A DNA stretch of 64,000 nucleotides from Psychrobacillus sp. FSL H8-0483 (GCF_038637725.1 NZ_CP152052.1:1037501-1101500), one strand, 5' to 3'; shown: positions 47,292 to 57,115, counted from the stretch's first letter. Notes: generated by a model not told the origin, from the letters alone. Numbers and translations: made by a program.

Positions 47292-47307
47292 AAGGAGGAA
47301 AGCCAAA

Positions 47308-48372
47308 ATGGAAAAGATTTTAGAGGTTAAAGACCTAGAGCTTTCCTTCCATACTTTTGCAGGAGAAGTTAAGGCCATTCGTGGCGTTAATTTTGACTTA
47401 TTAAAAGGGGAAACTCTTGCAATCGTTGGAGAGTCTGGTTCTGGTAAGTCGGTTACGACAAAGGCGATTATGCGACTGTTGCCTGAATCAAGTTCTGAGT
47501 TTAAAAATGGTCAAATCCTGTTTAACGGGAAAGACTTAACGAAATTAACGGATAAAGAAATGCAGAAGATTCGTGGAAAAGATATATCAATGATTTTCCA
47601 AGATCCAATGACTTCTTTAAATCCAACAATGACAATTGGTAATCAAATTATGGAACCAATTTTAAAACATCGTAAGGTGAGTAAATCAGAAGCACGTAAA
47701 GTAGCTGTCGATTTGTTACGTTTAGTTGGTCTGCCAAAACCTGAAGCTCGTATAAAGCAATATCCACACCAGTTCTCTGGTGGTCAACGCCAACGTATTG
47801 TAATTGCAATTGCGCTTGCATGTAATCCTCAGATTCTAATTGCGGATGAGCCGACTACTGCACTTGACGTTACAATTCAAGCTCAAATTTTAGAGCTAAT
47901 GAAGGATCTTCAAAAGAAAATTGATACTTCTATTATCTTTATTACACATGATCTTGGTGTTGTGGCAAACGTAGCGGACAGAGTAGCTGTAATGTATGGT
48001 GGTAAAATTGTGGAGGTTGGTACGGTAGATGAAATTTTCTATAATCCACAACATCCATATACATGGGGATTATTAAGCTCTATGCCTTCATTAGATACAG
48101 CAGAAGAAAAATTATATGCAATACCAGGAACTCCTCCTGATTTATTGTTTCCTCCAAAAGGAGATGCATTTGCTCTTCGAAGTGAATATGCTTTGAAAAT
48201 CGATTTAGAGGAAGCTCCACCATTCTTTAAAGTGAGTGATACGCATTATGCAGCAACTTGGTTATTACATCCAAACGCTCCACAAGTAGAACCACCTTTA
48301 TCTATTATTGAGCGCATGAAAAAGTATCCTGGAAGTCGTTATTATGAAGGAACTAAAGGAGGTAGTTACTGA
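47308..48372 (+). CDS. oppD: Oligopeptide ABC transporter ATP-binding protein OppD
   Basis: A 354-residue ATPase with Walker A GESGSGKS, signature FSGGQRQR and Walker B ILIADEP, and the C-terminal oligopeptide-family extension. The cysteines that bind a cluster in many OppD proteins are not evident in this tail ([18 protein letters not shown]), unlike the first operon's AppD. AAAGGAGG precedes ATG 47308. Confidence 0.93.
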   Translation: MEKILEVKDLELSFHTFAGEVKAIRGVNFDLLKGETLAIVGESGSGKSVTTKAIMRLLPESSSEFKNGQILFNGKDLTKLTDKEMQKIRGKDISMIFQDPMTSLNPTMTIGNQIMEPILKHRKVSKSEARKVAVDLLRLVGLPKPEARIKQYPHQFSGGQRQRIVIAIALACNPQILIADEPTTALDVTIQAQILELMKDLQKKIDTSIIFITHDLGVVANVADRVAVMYGGKIVEVGTVDEIFYNPQHPYTWGLLSSMPSLDTAEEKLYAIPGTPPDLLFPPKGDAFALRSEYALKIDLEEAPPFFKVSDTHYAATWLLHPNAPQVEPPLSIIERMKKYPGSRYYEGTKGGSY

Positions 48373-49313
48373 TGGCTGAAAAATTACTAGAAATTAGAAA
48401 TTTAAAGCAATATTTCAATCAAGGTAAGCCGAATGAGGTTCGTGCAGTAGATGACGTAAGCTTCGATATTTATAAAGGGGAAACTCTAGGACTAGTTGGA
48501 GAGTCAGGCTGTGGTAAATCTACAACTGGTCGTACAATTATCCGCTTATATAACGCGACTGATGGACAAGTAATTTATGACGGTGTAGATGTACATGATA
48601 AAAAATCGAAAAAAGATTTAAAAACATTTAATCGTAAAATGCAAATGATTTTCCAAGATCCATACGCATCTTTAAATCCTCGTATGAAAGTATTGGATAT
48701 TATTGCAGAAGGACTAGATATTCATGGTCTTGTGAAAAATCCAAAAGAACGTAAAGAACGTGTTGTAGAGCTTTTAGAGACTGTTGGTTTAAATCGTGAG
48801 CATGCCGATCGATATGCACATGAGTTTTCAGGTGGTCAACGTCAGCGCTTAGGTATTGCTAGAGCACTCGCTGTAGAACCTGAATTCATCATTGCAGATG
48901 AGCCTATCTCTGCTCTAGACGTATCTATCCAAGCACAAGTTGTAAACTTACTAAAAGAATTACAAGAAGAAAAAGGGTTAACCTATTTATTCATCGCCCA
49001 TGATTTATCAATGGTTAAATACATTTCTGACCGTATTGGCGTAATGTATTTTGGGAAGCTAGTAGAGCTTGCTCCTGCGGAAGATTTATATAATAACCCG
49101 TTACATCCATATACACAGTCACTATTATCTGCAATTCCACTTCCAGATCCAAATTATGAACGTACTCGTGTGCGTAAATCATACGATCCTTCGGTTCATA
49201 ATTACCAAGATGGAGAAGAAATTGCGATGCGTGAAATTACTCCTGGGCACTTTGTTTTCTGTTCTGAAAAGGAATCTGAATCACTGAAGGCCATCTCCAA
49301 TTCACGACTATAA
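48372..49313 (+). CDS. oppF: Oligopeptide ABC transporter ATP-binding protein OppF
   Basis: A 313-residue ATPase with Walker [10 protein letters not shown], signature FSGGQRQR and Walker B FIIADEP, ending in the short HFVFCSEK segment. Its ATG overlaps the oppD stop. It completes the OppABCDF importer. Confidence 0.93.
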   Translation: MAEKLLEIRNLKQYFNQGKPNEVRAVDDVSFDIYKGETLGLVGESGCGKSTTGRTIIRLYNATDGQVIYDGVDVHDKKSKKDLKTFNRKMQMIFQDPYASLNPRMKVLDIIAEGLDIHGLVKNPKERKERVVELLETVGLNREHADRYAHEFSGGQRQRLGIARALAVEPEFIIADEPISALDVSIQAQVVNLLKELQEEKGLTYLFIAHDLSMVKYISDRIGVMYFGKLVELAPAEDLYNNPLHPYTQSLLSAIPLPDPNYERTRVRKSYDPSVHNYQDGEEIAMREITPGHFVFCSEKESESLKAISNSRL

Positions 49314-49316
49314 AAC

Positions 49317-49350
49317 AAACGGTCATTCTTATTAGAATGACCGTTTATTT
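49317..49350 (+). terminator. Terminator of the opp operon
   Basis: AAACGGTCATTCT-TATT-AGAATGACCGTTT followed by ATTTT. Confidence 0.88.
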
Positions 49351-49426
49351 TGGTCAATTTCCCCTTTCTTTCCAACTATTAAATTGTTAGAATAAAGACA
49401 TAAAGAAGAAAGGAAGAACAACTATT

Positions 49427-50635
49427 ATGAAGTACACGTTTAAATTGCTTGCCTCTTTTACAATTGCAGCAGCTGTATTAATACCAAGTACTGCTTCTGC
49501 TGAATCCAATCTATTTGTCAATAACTTTGCTGGGAAAGAGTACAGTTTTGGAACTATTGACGAAACGATTGTTTCTTCTTCTAAATTATTCATCTATGAC
49601 TCTGGATTTACATTTAAATATCCAGATGCAGTAAGAGGTGTGTATGTAACAGGACATTCTGCAGGTGGGTCTAGGTTTAATGATTTAGTAACCTTAATGG
49701 ACGAAACTGAACTAAATACGATGGTAATTGATATTAAAGATGATTTTGGAAATTTAACATATAAACCAAGTGAAGAATCTCCACTTACAAAGTACGATAT
49801 TGGTAGACCATACATAAAAGATCTTAAAGCTACTCTAAAAACAATGGAACAGAAAGAAATATATCCAATTGCACGTATCGTTATTTTTAAAGATACAGAA
49901 CTTGCAGAGCGAAAGCCTGAATGGTCATTCGTTGACGGGTCGACTGTTTGGAAAAATGGACGGGGAGAGGCTTTTGTTAATCCTTTCTTGCAAGAAGTGT
50001 GGGATTATAATATTGAAATCGCAATAGAAGCTGCCAAAATGGGCTTTAAGGAAATTCAATTTGATTATGTACGATTTCCAGAAGGATTTGAAAATAGAGA
50101 TGACACACTAAAGTATTCATTGGGAACATATGAGTCATCTGAGTTAGATGCAGTTCAAAGAAGGGTATCTGCAGTCACAGATTTTGTGGCATATGCTAGA
50201 GAAAAATTAAAACCATATGGTGCACAATTATCCGTGGATATTTTTGGATATTCAGCAACTTTACCGGAAGCACCTGGAATCGGACAAAACTTCTCCAAAA
50301 TATCGGAAAATGTGGACGTTATTTCCTCCATGATCTATCCAAGTCATTGGACTTCTTACTTCGGGATAGCGAAGCCTGATTTAGAGCCTTACCGCTTAGT
50401 ACAAGAATATGCAAAAGTAGAAAATGCTAAGTTAGCAGAATTAGAGAATCCTCCAATTTCACGACCATGGATACAAGATTTTACAGCTTCTTATTTAGGG
50501 GCAGGTAACTATCTAACATATGGTAAAGAGGAAGTTGAAGCGCAAATTAAAGCACTTAACGAAGCTGGTATTAAGGAATATTTACTCTGGAATGCTGGAA
50601 ATAAGTATTCTCCAGGTGTCGACTATACCCCTTAA
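49427..50635 (+). CDS. Secreted putative glycoside hydrolase (DUF4015)
   Basis: A 402-residue exported protein. A signal peptide ends near ASA-ES (residue 25); the rest is a TIM-barrel-like DUF4015 domain with RGVYVTGHSAG, MVIDIKDDFGN, PIARIVIFKD, QFDYVRFPEG and SVDIFGYS blocks. The acidic residues in FDYVRFPEG and SVDIFG are likely in the active cleft. The family is annotated as putative glycosyl hydrolase; the substrate, perhaps a wall or capsule polymer, is unproven. It is monocistronic between opp and spx. Confidence 0.82.
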   Translation: MKYTFKLLASFTIAAAVLIPSTASAESNLFVNNFAGKEYSFGTIDETIVSSSKLFIYDSGFTFKYPDAVRGVYVTGHSAGGSRFNDLVTLMDETELNTMVIDIKDDFGNLTYKPSEESPLTKYDIGRPYIKDLKATLKTMEQKEIYPIARIVIFKDTELAERKPEWSFVDGSTVWKNGRGEAFVNPFLQEVWDYNIEIAIEAAKMGFKEIQFDYVRFPEGFENRDDTLKYSLGTYESSELDAVQRRVSAVTDFVAYAREKLKPYGAQLSVDIFGYSATLPEAPGIGQNFSKISENVDVISSMIYPSHWTSYFGIAKPDLEPYRLVQEYAKVENAKLAELENPPISRPWIQDFTASYLGAGNYLTYGKEEVEAQIKALNEAGIKEYLLWNAGNKYSPGVDYTP

Positions 50636-50651
50636 TAAAGAGGAATGTATT

Positions 50652-50685
50652 AAAAAGCAGAATTTAAAAATTCTTGCTTTTTTTT
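50652..50685 (+). terminator. Terminator after the DUF4015 gene
   Basis: AAAAAGCAGAATTT and AAATTCTTGCTTTTTTTT pair as a short stem with T tail. Confidence 0.8.
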
Positions 50686-51028
50686 ATATTTATTGAAACC
50701 TTATTTCATGAAAAACGTATTATAAAGTATAACAGTTATTTTCAATCATTCGCATCTAATTGAGAATAGAACTAAAAATAATTTATTTTTATGTTTAAAC
50801 AATAAATTAGACGGGTATAAATTAATTGTAGATCATCTAGATTTAAAAATCTAGATAGCTTATGTAATCAACAGAATTGTGACAGCATTAATTAAAAGTA
50901 AAATTTTTCTTTTAAACGTATTTTATTTCACTAATAATTGGTGTATACTATAAAAGTAAAATACTACATTAAATTAATTATAATCTACTTTATATAACAC
51001 AACGAAATATGAAAGGAAGTGTATTTTA
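50686..51028. other. Spacer before spx with hairpin and candidate -10
   Basis: AT-rich, no gene seen. ATCTAGATTT...AAAATCTAGAT at 50837-50858 is an inverted repeat without a T tail. TATACT at 50944-50949 is a candidate -10 for spx with only a weak -35. B. subtilis spx has several promoters under PerR and YodB; I cannot identify their operators here. Confidence 0.45.
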
Positions 51029-51427
51029 ATGATGGTTACACTATTTACTTCACCAAGCTGTACTTCTTGTAGAAAAGCAAAAGCGTGGCTAGAAGAACAT
51101 GAAATTCCATATACTGAACGTAATATTTTTTCTGAACCTCTTAGCATAAGTGAAATAAAAGAAATTTTACGAATGACAGAAGACGGAACAGATGAAATTA
51201 TCTCTACTCGCTCTAAAATTTTTCAAAAGCTCAATGTAGATGTGGAAAGCCTTCCATTACAACGTTTATACGAATTGATCCAAGAGCATCCTGGATTATT
51301 GCGTAGACCAATTATACTGGACGAAAAACGTCTGCAAGTTGGGTATAACGAAGACGAAATACGTAGATTTTTACCTCGAAAAGTTCGTGCTTATCAATTA
51401 CTTGAAGCACAACGACTTGTTAACTAG
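51029..51427 (+). CDS. spx: Global thiol-stress regulator Spx
   Basis: A 132-residue ArsC-fold protein that binds the RNA polymerase alpha C-terminal domain and reprograms transcription under disulfide stress. The redox switch CTSC is at residues 11-14, and [20 protein letters not shown] and [20 protein letters not shown] are almost identical to B. subtilis Spx. The start is ATG 51029 (or 51032; both follow AAAGGAAG). mecA follows, and its ClpXP adaptor YjbH is encoded at 57273-58094. Confidence 0.97.
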   Translation: MMVTLFTSPSCTSCRKAKAWLEEHEIPYTERNIFSEPLSISEIKEILRMTEDGTDEIISTRSKIFQKLNVDVESLPLQRLYELIQEHPGLLRRPIILDEKRLQVGYNEDEIRRFLPRKVRAYQLLEAQRLVN

Positions 51428-51436
51428 AACAAACAG

Positions 51437-51486
51437 AGCTGGTTGTTTTTCAAGAACTTTTGAAAAATAATCAGCTTTTCTTTTTT
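51437..51486 (+). terminator. Terminator after spx
   Basis: AGCTGGTTGTTTTTC and GAAAAATAATCAGCT pair with minor mismatches and are followed by a T-rich tail. Confidence 0.75.
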
Positions 51487-51643
51487 CGCTTGCCTTCATG
51501 ATTAAATTTTCTTAAAATGCATATAGTTTAGTTAATAATTTAAAAAGAGAAGCAGGAATCCTTTTCTTTTTTTCTTAAACAACATACAATAGTAAAAGAC
51601 ACTACAATAATGAGACGGTAAGAAGCGAAAGGAGATGTGTTAA

Positions 51644-52309
51644 ATGGATATCGAGCGTATCAATGATAACACTTTCAAAGTATACATTTCATACATCGAC
51701 ATTGAAGAAAGAGGCTTCAGCCGAGATGAAATATGGTTTAATAAAGATAAGAGCGAGCAGCTTTTTTGGGAGATGATGGATGAGGTTCATGATGACGACC
51801 ATTTTGATGAGTTGGATGGCCCACTATGGATACAAGTTCATGCGATGGAAAAAGGTTTGGAAGTTATTGTCACTCGAACGGAAATGGCCAAGGATGAACG
51901 ATCAGATGATAGTGATGAAATGGAAGATGTATCAAACAAAATATTTAAAAATGGTGTCTCTAGTTCCATAGGACCTCATGAGTTTGATGATTTTTCGAAT
52001 TATATGGATGATTTAGATGAAATACCTTCTGAGTATACATTTAAGTTTGAGAACTTTGATGATGTACTTGGTCTAGCAAAAAAACTAGAGAAAGTAAATT
52101 TCAAAACATCTCTGTACCACTACGAGGAAAAGTATTATTTACATGTAAGCTTTAATATAGAGGTGGTTGAATTTGAAACAGTATTAAATACACTAAGCGT
52201 GATTTCTGAATTTGGTCTTAGTACAAAAACAACCATTCATATGATTCAAGAATACGGTAAAGAAATAATTGCAAATGATGTCTTGAAAGAATTAAATAAA
52301 CATTTTTAA
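51644..52309 (+). CDS. mecA: Adaptor protein MecA
   Basis: A 221-residue adaptor that delivers ComK and other substrates to ClpC-ClpP. The N-terminal substrate-binding domain (MDIERINDNTFKVYISYIDI), a variable acidic linker (about 80-130) and the C-terminal ClpC-binding domain (about 130-221) are all present. AAAGGAGATG precedes ATG 51644. TACAAT at 51585-51590 may be its -10. Confidence 0.95.
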   Translation: MDIERINDNTFKVYISYIDIEERGFSRDEIWFNKDKSEQLFWEMMDEVHDDDHFDELDGPLWIQVHAMEKGLEVIVTRTEMAKDERSDDSDEMEDVSNKIFKNGVSSSIGPHEFDDFSNYMDDLDEIPSEYTFKFENFDDVLGLAKKLEKVNFKTSLYHYEEKYYLHVSFNIEVVEFETVLNTLSVISEFGLSTKTTIHMIQEYGKEIIANDVLKELNKHF

Positions 52310-52341
52310 AGGGGCTGTCCAATAAGCCCATAAATTGAAGC

Positions 52342-52381
52342 AGGTGTAGAAAAACGAGTCTTTTTCTACACCTGTTTTTTG
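52342..52381 (+). terminator. Terminator downstream of mecA
   Basis: CAGGTGTAGAAAAA-CGAGTC-TTTTTCTACACCTG-TTTTTT: a perfect 14-base stem with T run. Confidence 0.88.
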
Positions 52382-52389
52382 TAGGCAAT

Positions 52390-52740
52390 TGATTGTAGTG
52401 GAAGAAGGCGACTCCAGCGAGAATAGCGTGAGCTGAAGGCCCCGCAGGAGCGAACAAAGGAACAAAGGCTATGAACGCCACTTCAAATGCAAGGCAATCT
52501 AAGATCGCCGTGTCCTGCTCCTGCGCAAAGCTCGTCGCAAAAGTTCTATGCTCCTGCGCAAAGCTCGTCGCAAAAGAACTGTGCTCCTGCGCAAAGCTCG
52601 TCGCAAAAGAACTTTTGCGGCAACGATTGCATGACCCACATCCTGTGGGCCACAATGCCTTCGTGACCAATATCGTGTTGGCCAGAGGAGACTGAAGCCA
52701 TGCCTCGGAAAGCGTCCGTCTGGAACGGAAATCAATACAT
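52390..52740. repeat. Palindromic intergenic repeat, copy B
   Basis: It contains GGCGACTCCAGCG, CCCCGCAGGAGC, ACAAAGGCTATGAACGCCA, TTCGTGACCAATATCGTG and CGGAAAGCGTCCG in the order seen in the reverse complement of 56379-56567. A 33-bp tandem block is inserted in its middle. Confidence 0.8.
52517..52615. repeat. 33-bp tandem repeat, three units
   Basis: Units starting GCTCCTGCGCAAAGCTCGTC at 52517, 52550 and 52583 differ only in their last five or six bases (GTTCTAT, GAACTGT, GAACTTT). The period is exactly 33. It lies inside repeat copy B. Confidence 0.92.
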
Positions 52741-52870
52741 TGGAAAAGGGACTATCTCTCAGTCACTATATGACTTTTGGGACAGCCCCCCTTTTTTTTT
52801 TGCCTACTATTCTCTTATCACTTGATTTAATTGCTGAGAGTTTGTACATTTTAAATAGGAGGTGTTTATC

Positions 52871-54028
52871 ATACTAACGGCTATTACAAAACAAGGAGAA
52901 ATTATTATTCCGGCCAATTATTCACAGGATAGTTTGAAAGAACTAAAGGAAAGAAGTGCTTTTCTATGCATGCAATGCCAAGAGGAGGTCATTTTGAAGA
53001 ATGGTACCATTAATATTCCTCATTTTGCTCATAAGCGAAATGTCGAATGCGCACAGTTATTTTCAGAAGGAGAAAGTGAAGATCATTTAAATGGTAAACT
53101 ACAACTCTATGCTTTTTTTCATCAATTGAACCTAAATTGTCAACTAGAGCCATTTATTCAAACGCTCAAGCAGAGACCAGATATTTTGCTGCAAAAGAAT
53201 GAAGAACAAGTAGCAATTGAATTTCAATGCAGCCAAATACTACCCTCTACAATTATTGAACGTAATGCAGGATATAAAATGCAGCAAATAATCCCACTTT
53301 GGATATTAAGAACACCTTCCATCTTAGAGTTCCCGAATCAAGAAATAGGGCTGATGCAACTATCCTCATTTCGCCAACAATTTTTCCTCGTATCCCCCAC
53401 ATACGGAAAAATGATTATCACCTACTGTCCCCAAACAAAATACTTTCATTATATTTCAAACCTATTGCATATAAAAGCAAACCTATATATCGTCAAAGTA
53501 AAAAAGTTACCTATTACAAACCAAACCTGGCCATTTGCAATCGTAAAACATATTTCTTTGGAGGAATTTGAAAAGTATTTAAGCATGTATATAGAGCATC
53601 GGTTCAAGCATATAGACAATCTTTACTATTACAATAAAAAAGGAGTTCAATCAGCCTTTTTACAAGTCTGCTATAGATGGCAACTACAACCTAAAAAGCT
53701 TCCTCCATTTATAGGGATTCCAACTATCTTTGCAGAGTCATTTCATGTACATGCTGTGGAGTGGCAAACTCAATTTATCGATTATTTATATTCCTTAAAT
53801 ATCCCCATTCATCAAGCGTCTCTCCTACAATGTAAATCTTTTCTCATCAATAGACCAATAGGACCCATTCAATCAGAACTCAAGCTAGAAGCAGTAAAGT
53901 CATATTTATTTGTATTAAAAAAATGTATAATTCAATCAGAAAATGTCGTTTATAAAAGCAAGTACAGCATTTCTAAAATGAATCAACTACTTTATAGGCA
54001 ATTCCTTGCAAAGTGCCCAGAAAATTGA
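52871..54028 (+). CDS. coiA: CoiA-like competence protein, probable AUA start
   Basis: A 385-residue CoiA-family protein; CoiA is needed for DNA processing and recombination in transformation. It has an N-terminal CxxC pair (CMQCQEE), PHFAHKR, and a nuclease-like core with RPDILLQ and VAIEFQCSQ (the D...ExQ pattern). The expected family start MLTAITK is here encoded with ATA at 52871, 8 bases after AGGAGG; the only upstream alternative, GTG at 52862, overlaps that site. It sits between mecA and pepF as in B. subtilis. Confidence 0.85.
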   Translation: MLTAITKQGEIIIPANYSQDSLKELKERSAFLCMQCQEEVILKNGTINIPHFAHKRNVECAQLFSEGESEDHLNGKLQLYAFFHQLNLNCQLEPFIQTLKQRPDILLQKNEEQVAIEFQCSQILPSTIIERNAGYKMQQIIPLWILRTPSILEFPNQEIGLMQLSSFRQQFFLVSPTYGKMIITYCPQTKYFHYISNLLHIKANLYIVKVKKLPITNQTWPFAIVKHISLEEFEKYLSMYIEHRFKHIDNLYYYNKKGVQSAFLQVCYRWQLQPKKLPPFIGIPTIFAESFHVHAVEWQTQFIDYLYSLNIPIHQASLLQCKSFLINRPIGPIQSELKLEAVKSYLFVLKKCIIQSENVVYKSKYSISKMNQLLYRQFLAKCPEN

Positions 54029-54078
54029 GAAAATAATAGGTGATTCGAATATCGAAACAAATGGAAGGGGAGCTCATC

Positions 54079-55899
54079 TTGTCAGCTGAAACAAATAATA
54101 AAATCTTAACACGTGATGAAGTTGCGGAACATTTAACATGGAGATTAGAAGACATTTTTGCTTCTAATGATGCATGGGAAAAAGAATTTCAAGATGTTTC
54201 TGCACTAGCTAAAAAAGCGTCCTCTTTTCAAGGGACAATAGGAAATGGTCCAAATGCCTTATTAGACGTATTGATTTATCGTGATGAACTTACAAGTCGC
54301 TTGCGAAAGCTGTATACTTACGCGCATATGCGCTCCGATCAGGATACAGCAAATAGCACATATCAGGCAATGGAGAGCCGTATAAAATCATTATATGTAA
54401 AAGTTTCAACAGAGTTATCATTTTTAGTACCGGAAATTTTATCATTAGATGAATCTACTCTATCATCTTATCTTGATGAAAATAAAGAACTTCAAGTATA
54501 TCGTCAACTTTTAGAAGAAATCAATAAAGAACGTCCACATGTGCTTCCAAAAGAACAAGAAGCATTGTTAGCACAATTTTCCGAAGTAGCAGGAGCTTCA
54601 TCAGATACGTTTGGGAAGTTAAACAATGCAGATTTAGAGTTTCCGAACATCACAGATGCTGATGGAAATGAAGTACAATTAACACATGGCCGTTTTTCAC
54701 GCTTCTTAGAAAGCGAAGATAGACGCGTGCGAGAAGACGCATTTAAAGCTATGTATGACACATATGGCAAGTTTCGCAATACATTTGCCTCTACTTTAAG
54801 TGGAAATGTTAAAGGGGATAATGTGAACGCTAAAATTAGAAATTATACCTCTGCACGTGAAGCAGCAATGTCTGAAAATCATATTCCAGAAAGTGTATAT
54901 GATAATTTAATAGGGACCATTAATAAAAACGTTCATTTGCTTCATAAATATGTTAGCTTGCGTAAAAAAGTATTAGGCGTAGACGAGCTGCATATGTATG
55001 ATTTATATACACCACTTGTGAAAGAGCTGGATATGGAATATACGTATGACCAAGCGTGTGAGGCGATGCTAAATAGTTTTGAACCACTTGGTGAAGAATA
55101 TGTATCCATTGTGAAGCAAGGACTAGAAAATCGCTGGGTAGACGTTGTAGAAACGAAAGGAAAGCGCTCGGGAGCGTATTCTTCAGGAACGTATGGTACA
55201 AACCCTTATATTTTGATGAACTGGCAAAATAACGTGAATAACCTATTTACGCTAGCTCATGAATTTGGACATAGTATCCATAGTTACTACACGCGTGCAA
55301 ATCAACCTTATGTGTACGGAGATTATTCCATTTTCGTAGCTGAAGTAGCCTCTACTTGTAACGAAGCTTTACTGAACGATTACTTATTGAAAACAATTGA
55401 TGATCCAAAGAAACGTATTTACCTATTAAATCATTGGTTAGAAGGATTCCGTGGAACTGTTTTCCGTCAAACCATGTTTGCTGAGTTCGAGCATGTAATT
55501 CATCAGTTAGATCAAGATGGAGAAGCCTTAACAGCGGATAAATTAACAGAAGTATACTATGATTTAAATAAAAAATACTTTGGTGATGACATTGTTATTG
55601 ATGAACAAATAGGATTGGAATGGTCAAGAATTCCTCATTTCTACTATAATTACTATGTATATCAATATGCCACAGGTCTAAGTGCTGCTACTGCACTAAG
55701 CAATCAGATATTAACAGAAGGGAAACCTGCCGTAGATCGTTACATTAATGAATTCTTGAAAGCGGGATGCTCTGATTATCCGATTGAAGTATTGAAAAAA
55801 GCGGGAGTAGACATGAATACAGCAGCTCCAATTGAAGAGGCATGTCGTGTATTTGAAGAAAAATTAAATGAATTAGAACAATTATTATTAGCTGAATAG
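54079..55899 (+). CDS. pepF: Oligoendopeptidase F (M3B)
   Basis: A 606-residue cytoplasmic zinc peptidase that cleaves short peptides. The zinc motif HEFGHSIHSYY and the downstream EVAST glutamate are intact. TTG at 54079 (MSAETNNK) lies 6 bases after AAGGGGAG; readings from 54040 add residues without a ribosome-binding site. Its position after coiA matches B. subtilis. It would recycle peptides imported by the Opp systems, a plausible but indirect link. Confidence 0.94.
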   Translation: MSAETNNKILTRDEVAEHLTWRLEDIFASNDAWEKEFQDVSALAKKASSFQGTIGNGPNALLDVLIYRDELTSRLRKLYTYAHMRSDQDTANSTYQAMESRIKSLYVKVSTELSFLVPEILSLDESTLSSYLDENKELQVYRQLLEEINKERPHVLPKEQEALLAQFSEVAGASSDTFGKLNNADLEFPNITDADGNEVQLTHGRFSRFLESEDRRVREDAFKAMYDTYGKFRNTFASTLSGNVKGDNVNAKIRNYTSAREAAMSENHIPESVYDNLIGTINKNVHLLHKYVSLRKKVLGVDELHMYDLYTPLVKELDMEYTYDQACEAMLNSFEPLGEEYVSIVKQGLENRWVDVVETKGKRSGAYSSGTYGTNPYILMNWQNNVNNLFTLAHEFGHSIHSYYTRANQPYVYGDYSIFVAEVASTCNEALLNDYLLKTIDDPKKRIYLLNHWLEGFRGTVFRQTMFAEFEHVIHQLDQDGEALTADKLTEVYYDLNKKYFGDDIVIDEQIGLEWSRIPHFYYNYYVYQYATGLSAATALSNQILTEGKPAVDRYINEFLKAGCSDYPIEVLKKAGVDMNTAAPIEEACRVFEEKLNELEQLLLAE

Positions 55900-55910
55900 A
55901 TAAAGATGAG

Positions 55911-55942
55911 ATCAAGCTGACGAAAAGTCAGCTTGATTTTTT
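55911..55942 (+). terminator. Terminator of pepF
   Basis: ATCAAGCTGAC-GAAAA-GTCAGCTTGAT followed by TTTTT. Confidence 0.9.
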
Positions 55943-56378
55943 GAAGGGAATAGAAGTATTACTTTTCTACATGCTAGACTATTGGTAATGGAATCACTTA
56001 CTCTTTGTCCAAAGCGATTCGATTTAGCTTGCACTTTTTTTAGGTTGTATTTTGTCATTTGATAAGGTTAGACGTCTAATGTATGGCGAATTTGTGAAAG
56101 GTAGCTCTAATACATTGTATTTCTAAATGGGGCATGCTAAAGTAAGAGTGTGAAATAAATCACAAGATAACATACACCCCTTTGTTTGAACGTGAACATT
56201 TCTCCCATCCCCTTTGTAAAATGAAAAACCCTTTCCTAACTGAGGAAAGGGTTTTTCTATGTTTATTTTTTGTAAGAGGCTCTGTTAAATGAGGCTATTA
56301 TTTTTTGAAACATATAATTAATGATGAAACATGATCGTTATAGAGCTTTTTGATTAAATATAACATCTAGGTGATTAC
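55943..56378. other. Gene-free spacer with an extra hairpin
   Basis: No coding region seen. AAAAACCCTTTCCT-AACTG-AGGAAAGGGTTTTT at 56224-56257 is a bidirectional terminator with no gene next to it, perhaps left after loss of one. Confidence 0.6.
56224..56257. terminator. Orphan bidirectional terminator
   Basis: A perfect 14-base stem with A and T tracts on each side and no adjacent gene on either strand. Confidence 0.8.
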
Positions 56379-56567
56379 GTTGCAGGCGGACGCTTTCCGC
56401 GGGCGGTCCGTGAGCCTCCTCAGGCCGACAGGATGTTGGTCACAAAGGCGTTGCCACACGAGGTGGCGTTCTTAGCCTTTGTTCCTATGTGAGCTCCTGC
56501 GGGGTCTCACCTGGACACGCTTTTCCCGCTGGAGTCGCCGCCTTCCACTCCCATCACCATAAAATAA
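56379..56567. repeat. Palindromic intergenic repeat, copy C (inverted)
   Basis: Begins GCAGGCGGACGCTTTCCGCG and ends GCTGGAGTCGCCGCC, the reverse complement of the ends of copy D. The interior GTGGCGTTCTTAGCCTTTG and GAGCTCCTGCGGGG match copy B. Confidence 0.85.
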
Positions 56568-56635
56568 ATACGCTTTAAGCTAAAAAAGAGGCGTGTTACT
56601 TTTAATAAAAGGAACTAATTTAGGTGATTTGCCCA

Positions 56636-56893
56636 ATGATTTCAAATCAAGAATTCCTCCACTTAAGCCCGTACATGGCACTGTACGATTTAATCGTGCG
56701 AAAAGATAATATGCTTTGCCAAATCAATGAACTGGTGGACTTTACTTTTATCTTGGAAGAATTAGAAACAAAATATTGCTTAGATAATGGAAGAAATGCG
56801 ATTCCACCGATTCGCATGTTCAAATATCTATTATTGAAAGCGATTTTTGATGTATTAGATAGTAGAGCGTTTGAAATAGGATATGTCATTTAA
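56636..56893 (+). pseudogene. IS1182-family transposase, N-terminal remnant
   Basis: Eighty-five residues starting MISNQEFLHLSPYMALYDLI and continuing to PPIRMFKYLLLKAIFDV, typical of the N-terminus of IS1182-like transposases of roughly 450-500 residues. The frame then ends at a stop after EIGYVI; the DDE catalytic domain is absent. Repeat copies C and D flank it in opposite orientation. It is a dead fragment. Confidence 0.85.
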
Positions 56894-56967
56894 ATAAGTT
56901 CTTAGCACTAGAAAAGAGCATCCTTACAAGTAAAGCAATCATTTAAAATACGAACATTTATGACTTC

Positions 56968-57115
56968 GTTGATTGAAGCGACAGGCGGCGACTCCAGCGG
57001 GATGAGTGAGACAGATAAGACGTCACAAATGCCGCTGAGCGGCGGTGATGGCTTATCGCTCACCCCGCGGAAAGCGTCCGCCTATAGCGGAAATCAACTA
57101 TACTTTATTCCGTGA
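56968..57115. repeat. Palindromic intergenic repeat, copy D
   Basis: Contains GGCGGCGACTCCAGCGGGAT, a stem-loop ending GTGATGGCTTATC, then CCCCGCGGAAAGCGTCCGCC. The last 107 bases are almost the same as window positions 1-107. Confidence 0.88.

Larger units (their letters stand above)
52312..52789. mobile_element. Non-autonomous element bounded by inverted repeats (MITE-like)
   Basis: GGGGCTGTCC at 52312-52321 and GGACAGCCCC at 52780-52789 are perfect inverted ends, with extended similarity (AATAAG versus CTTTTGG). The 478-bp interior contains a terminator hairpin, a full copy of the palindromic repeat family (52390-52740) and three 33-bp tandem units. No transposase is present. Ends of this type are known from IS1182-like elements, and an IS1182-type remnant lies at 56636; mobilisation by such a transposase is inferred. 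The right end, followed by a T run, could also act as a terminator. Confidence 0.6.

Noticed and set aside
52218-52735. Frames encoding repeated Cys/Ala/Lys-Leu-Val segments on both strands
   Set aside because: They come from the 33-bp repeats inside the intergenic element and have no start signals.
55943-56378. A missing gene between pepF and yjbH
   Set aside because: I looked for short frames with a ribosome-binding site and found none; only an orphan terminator remains.
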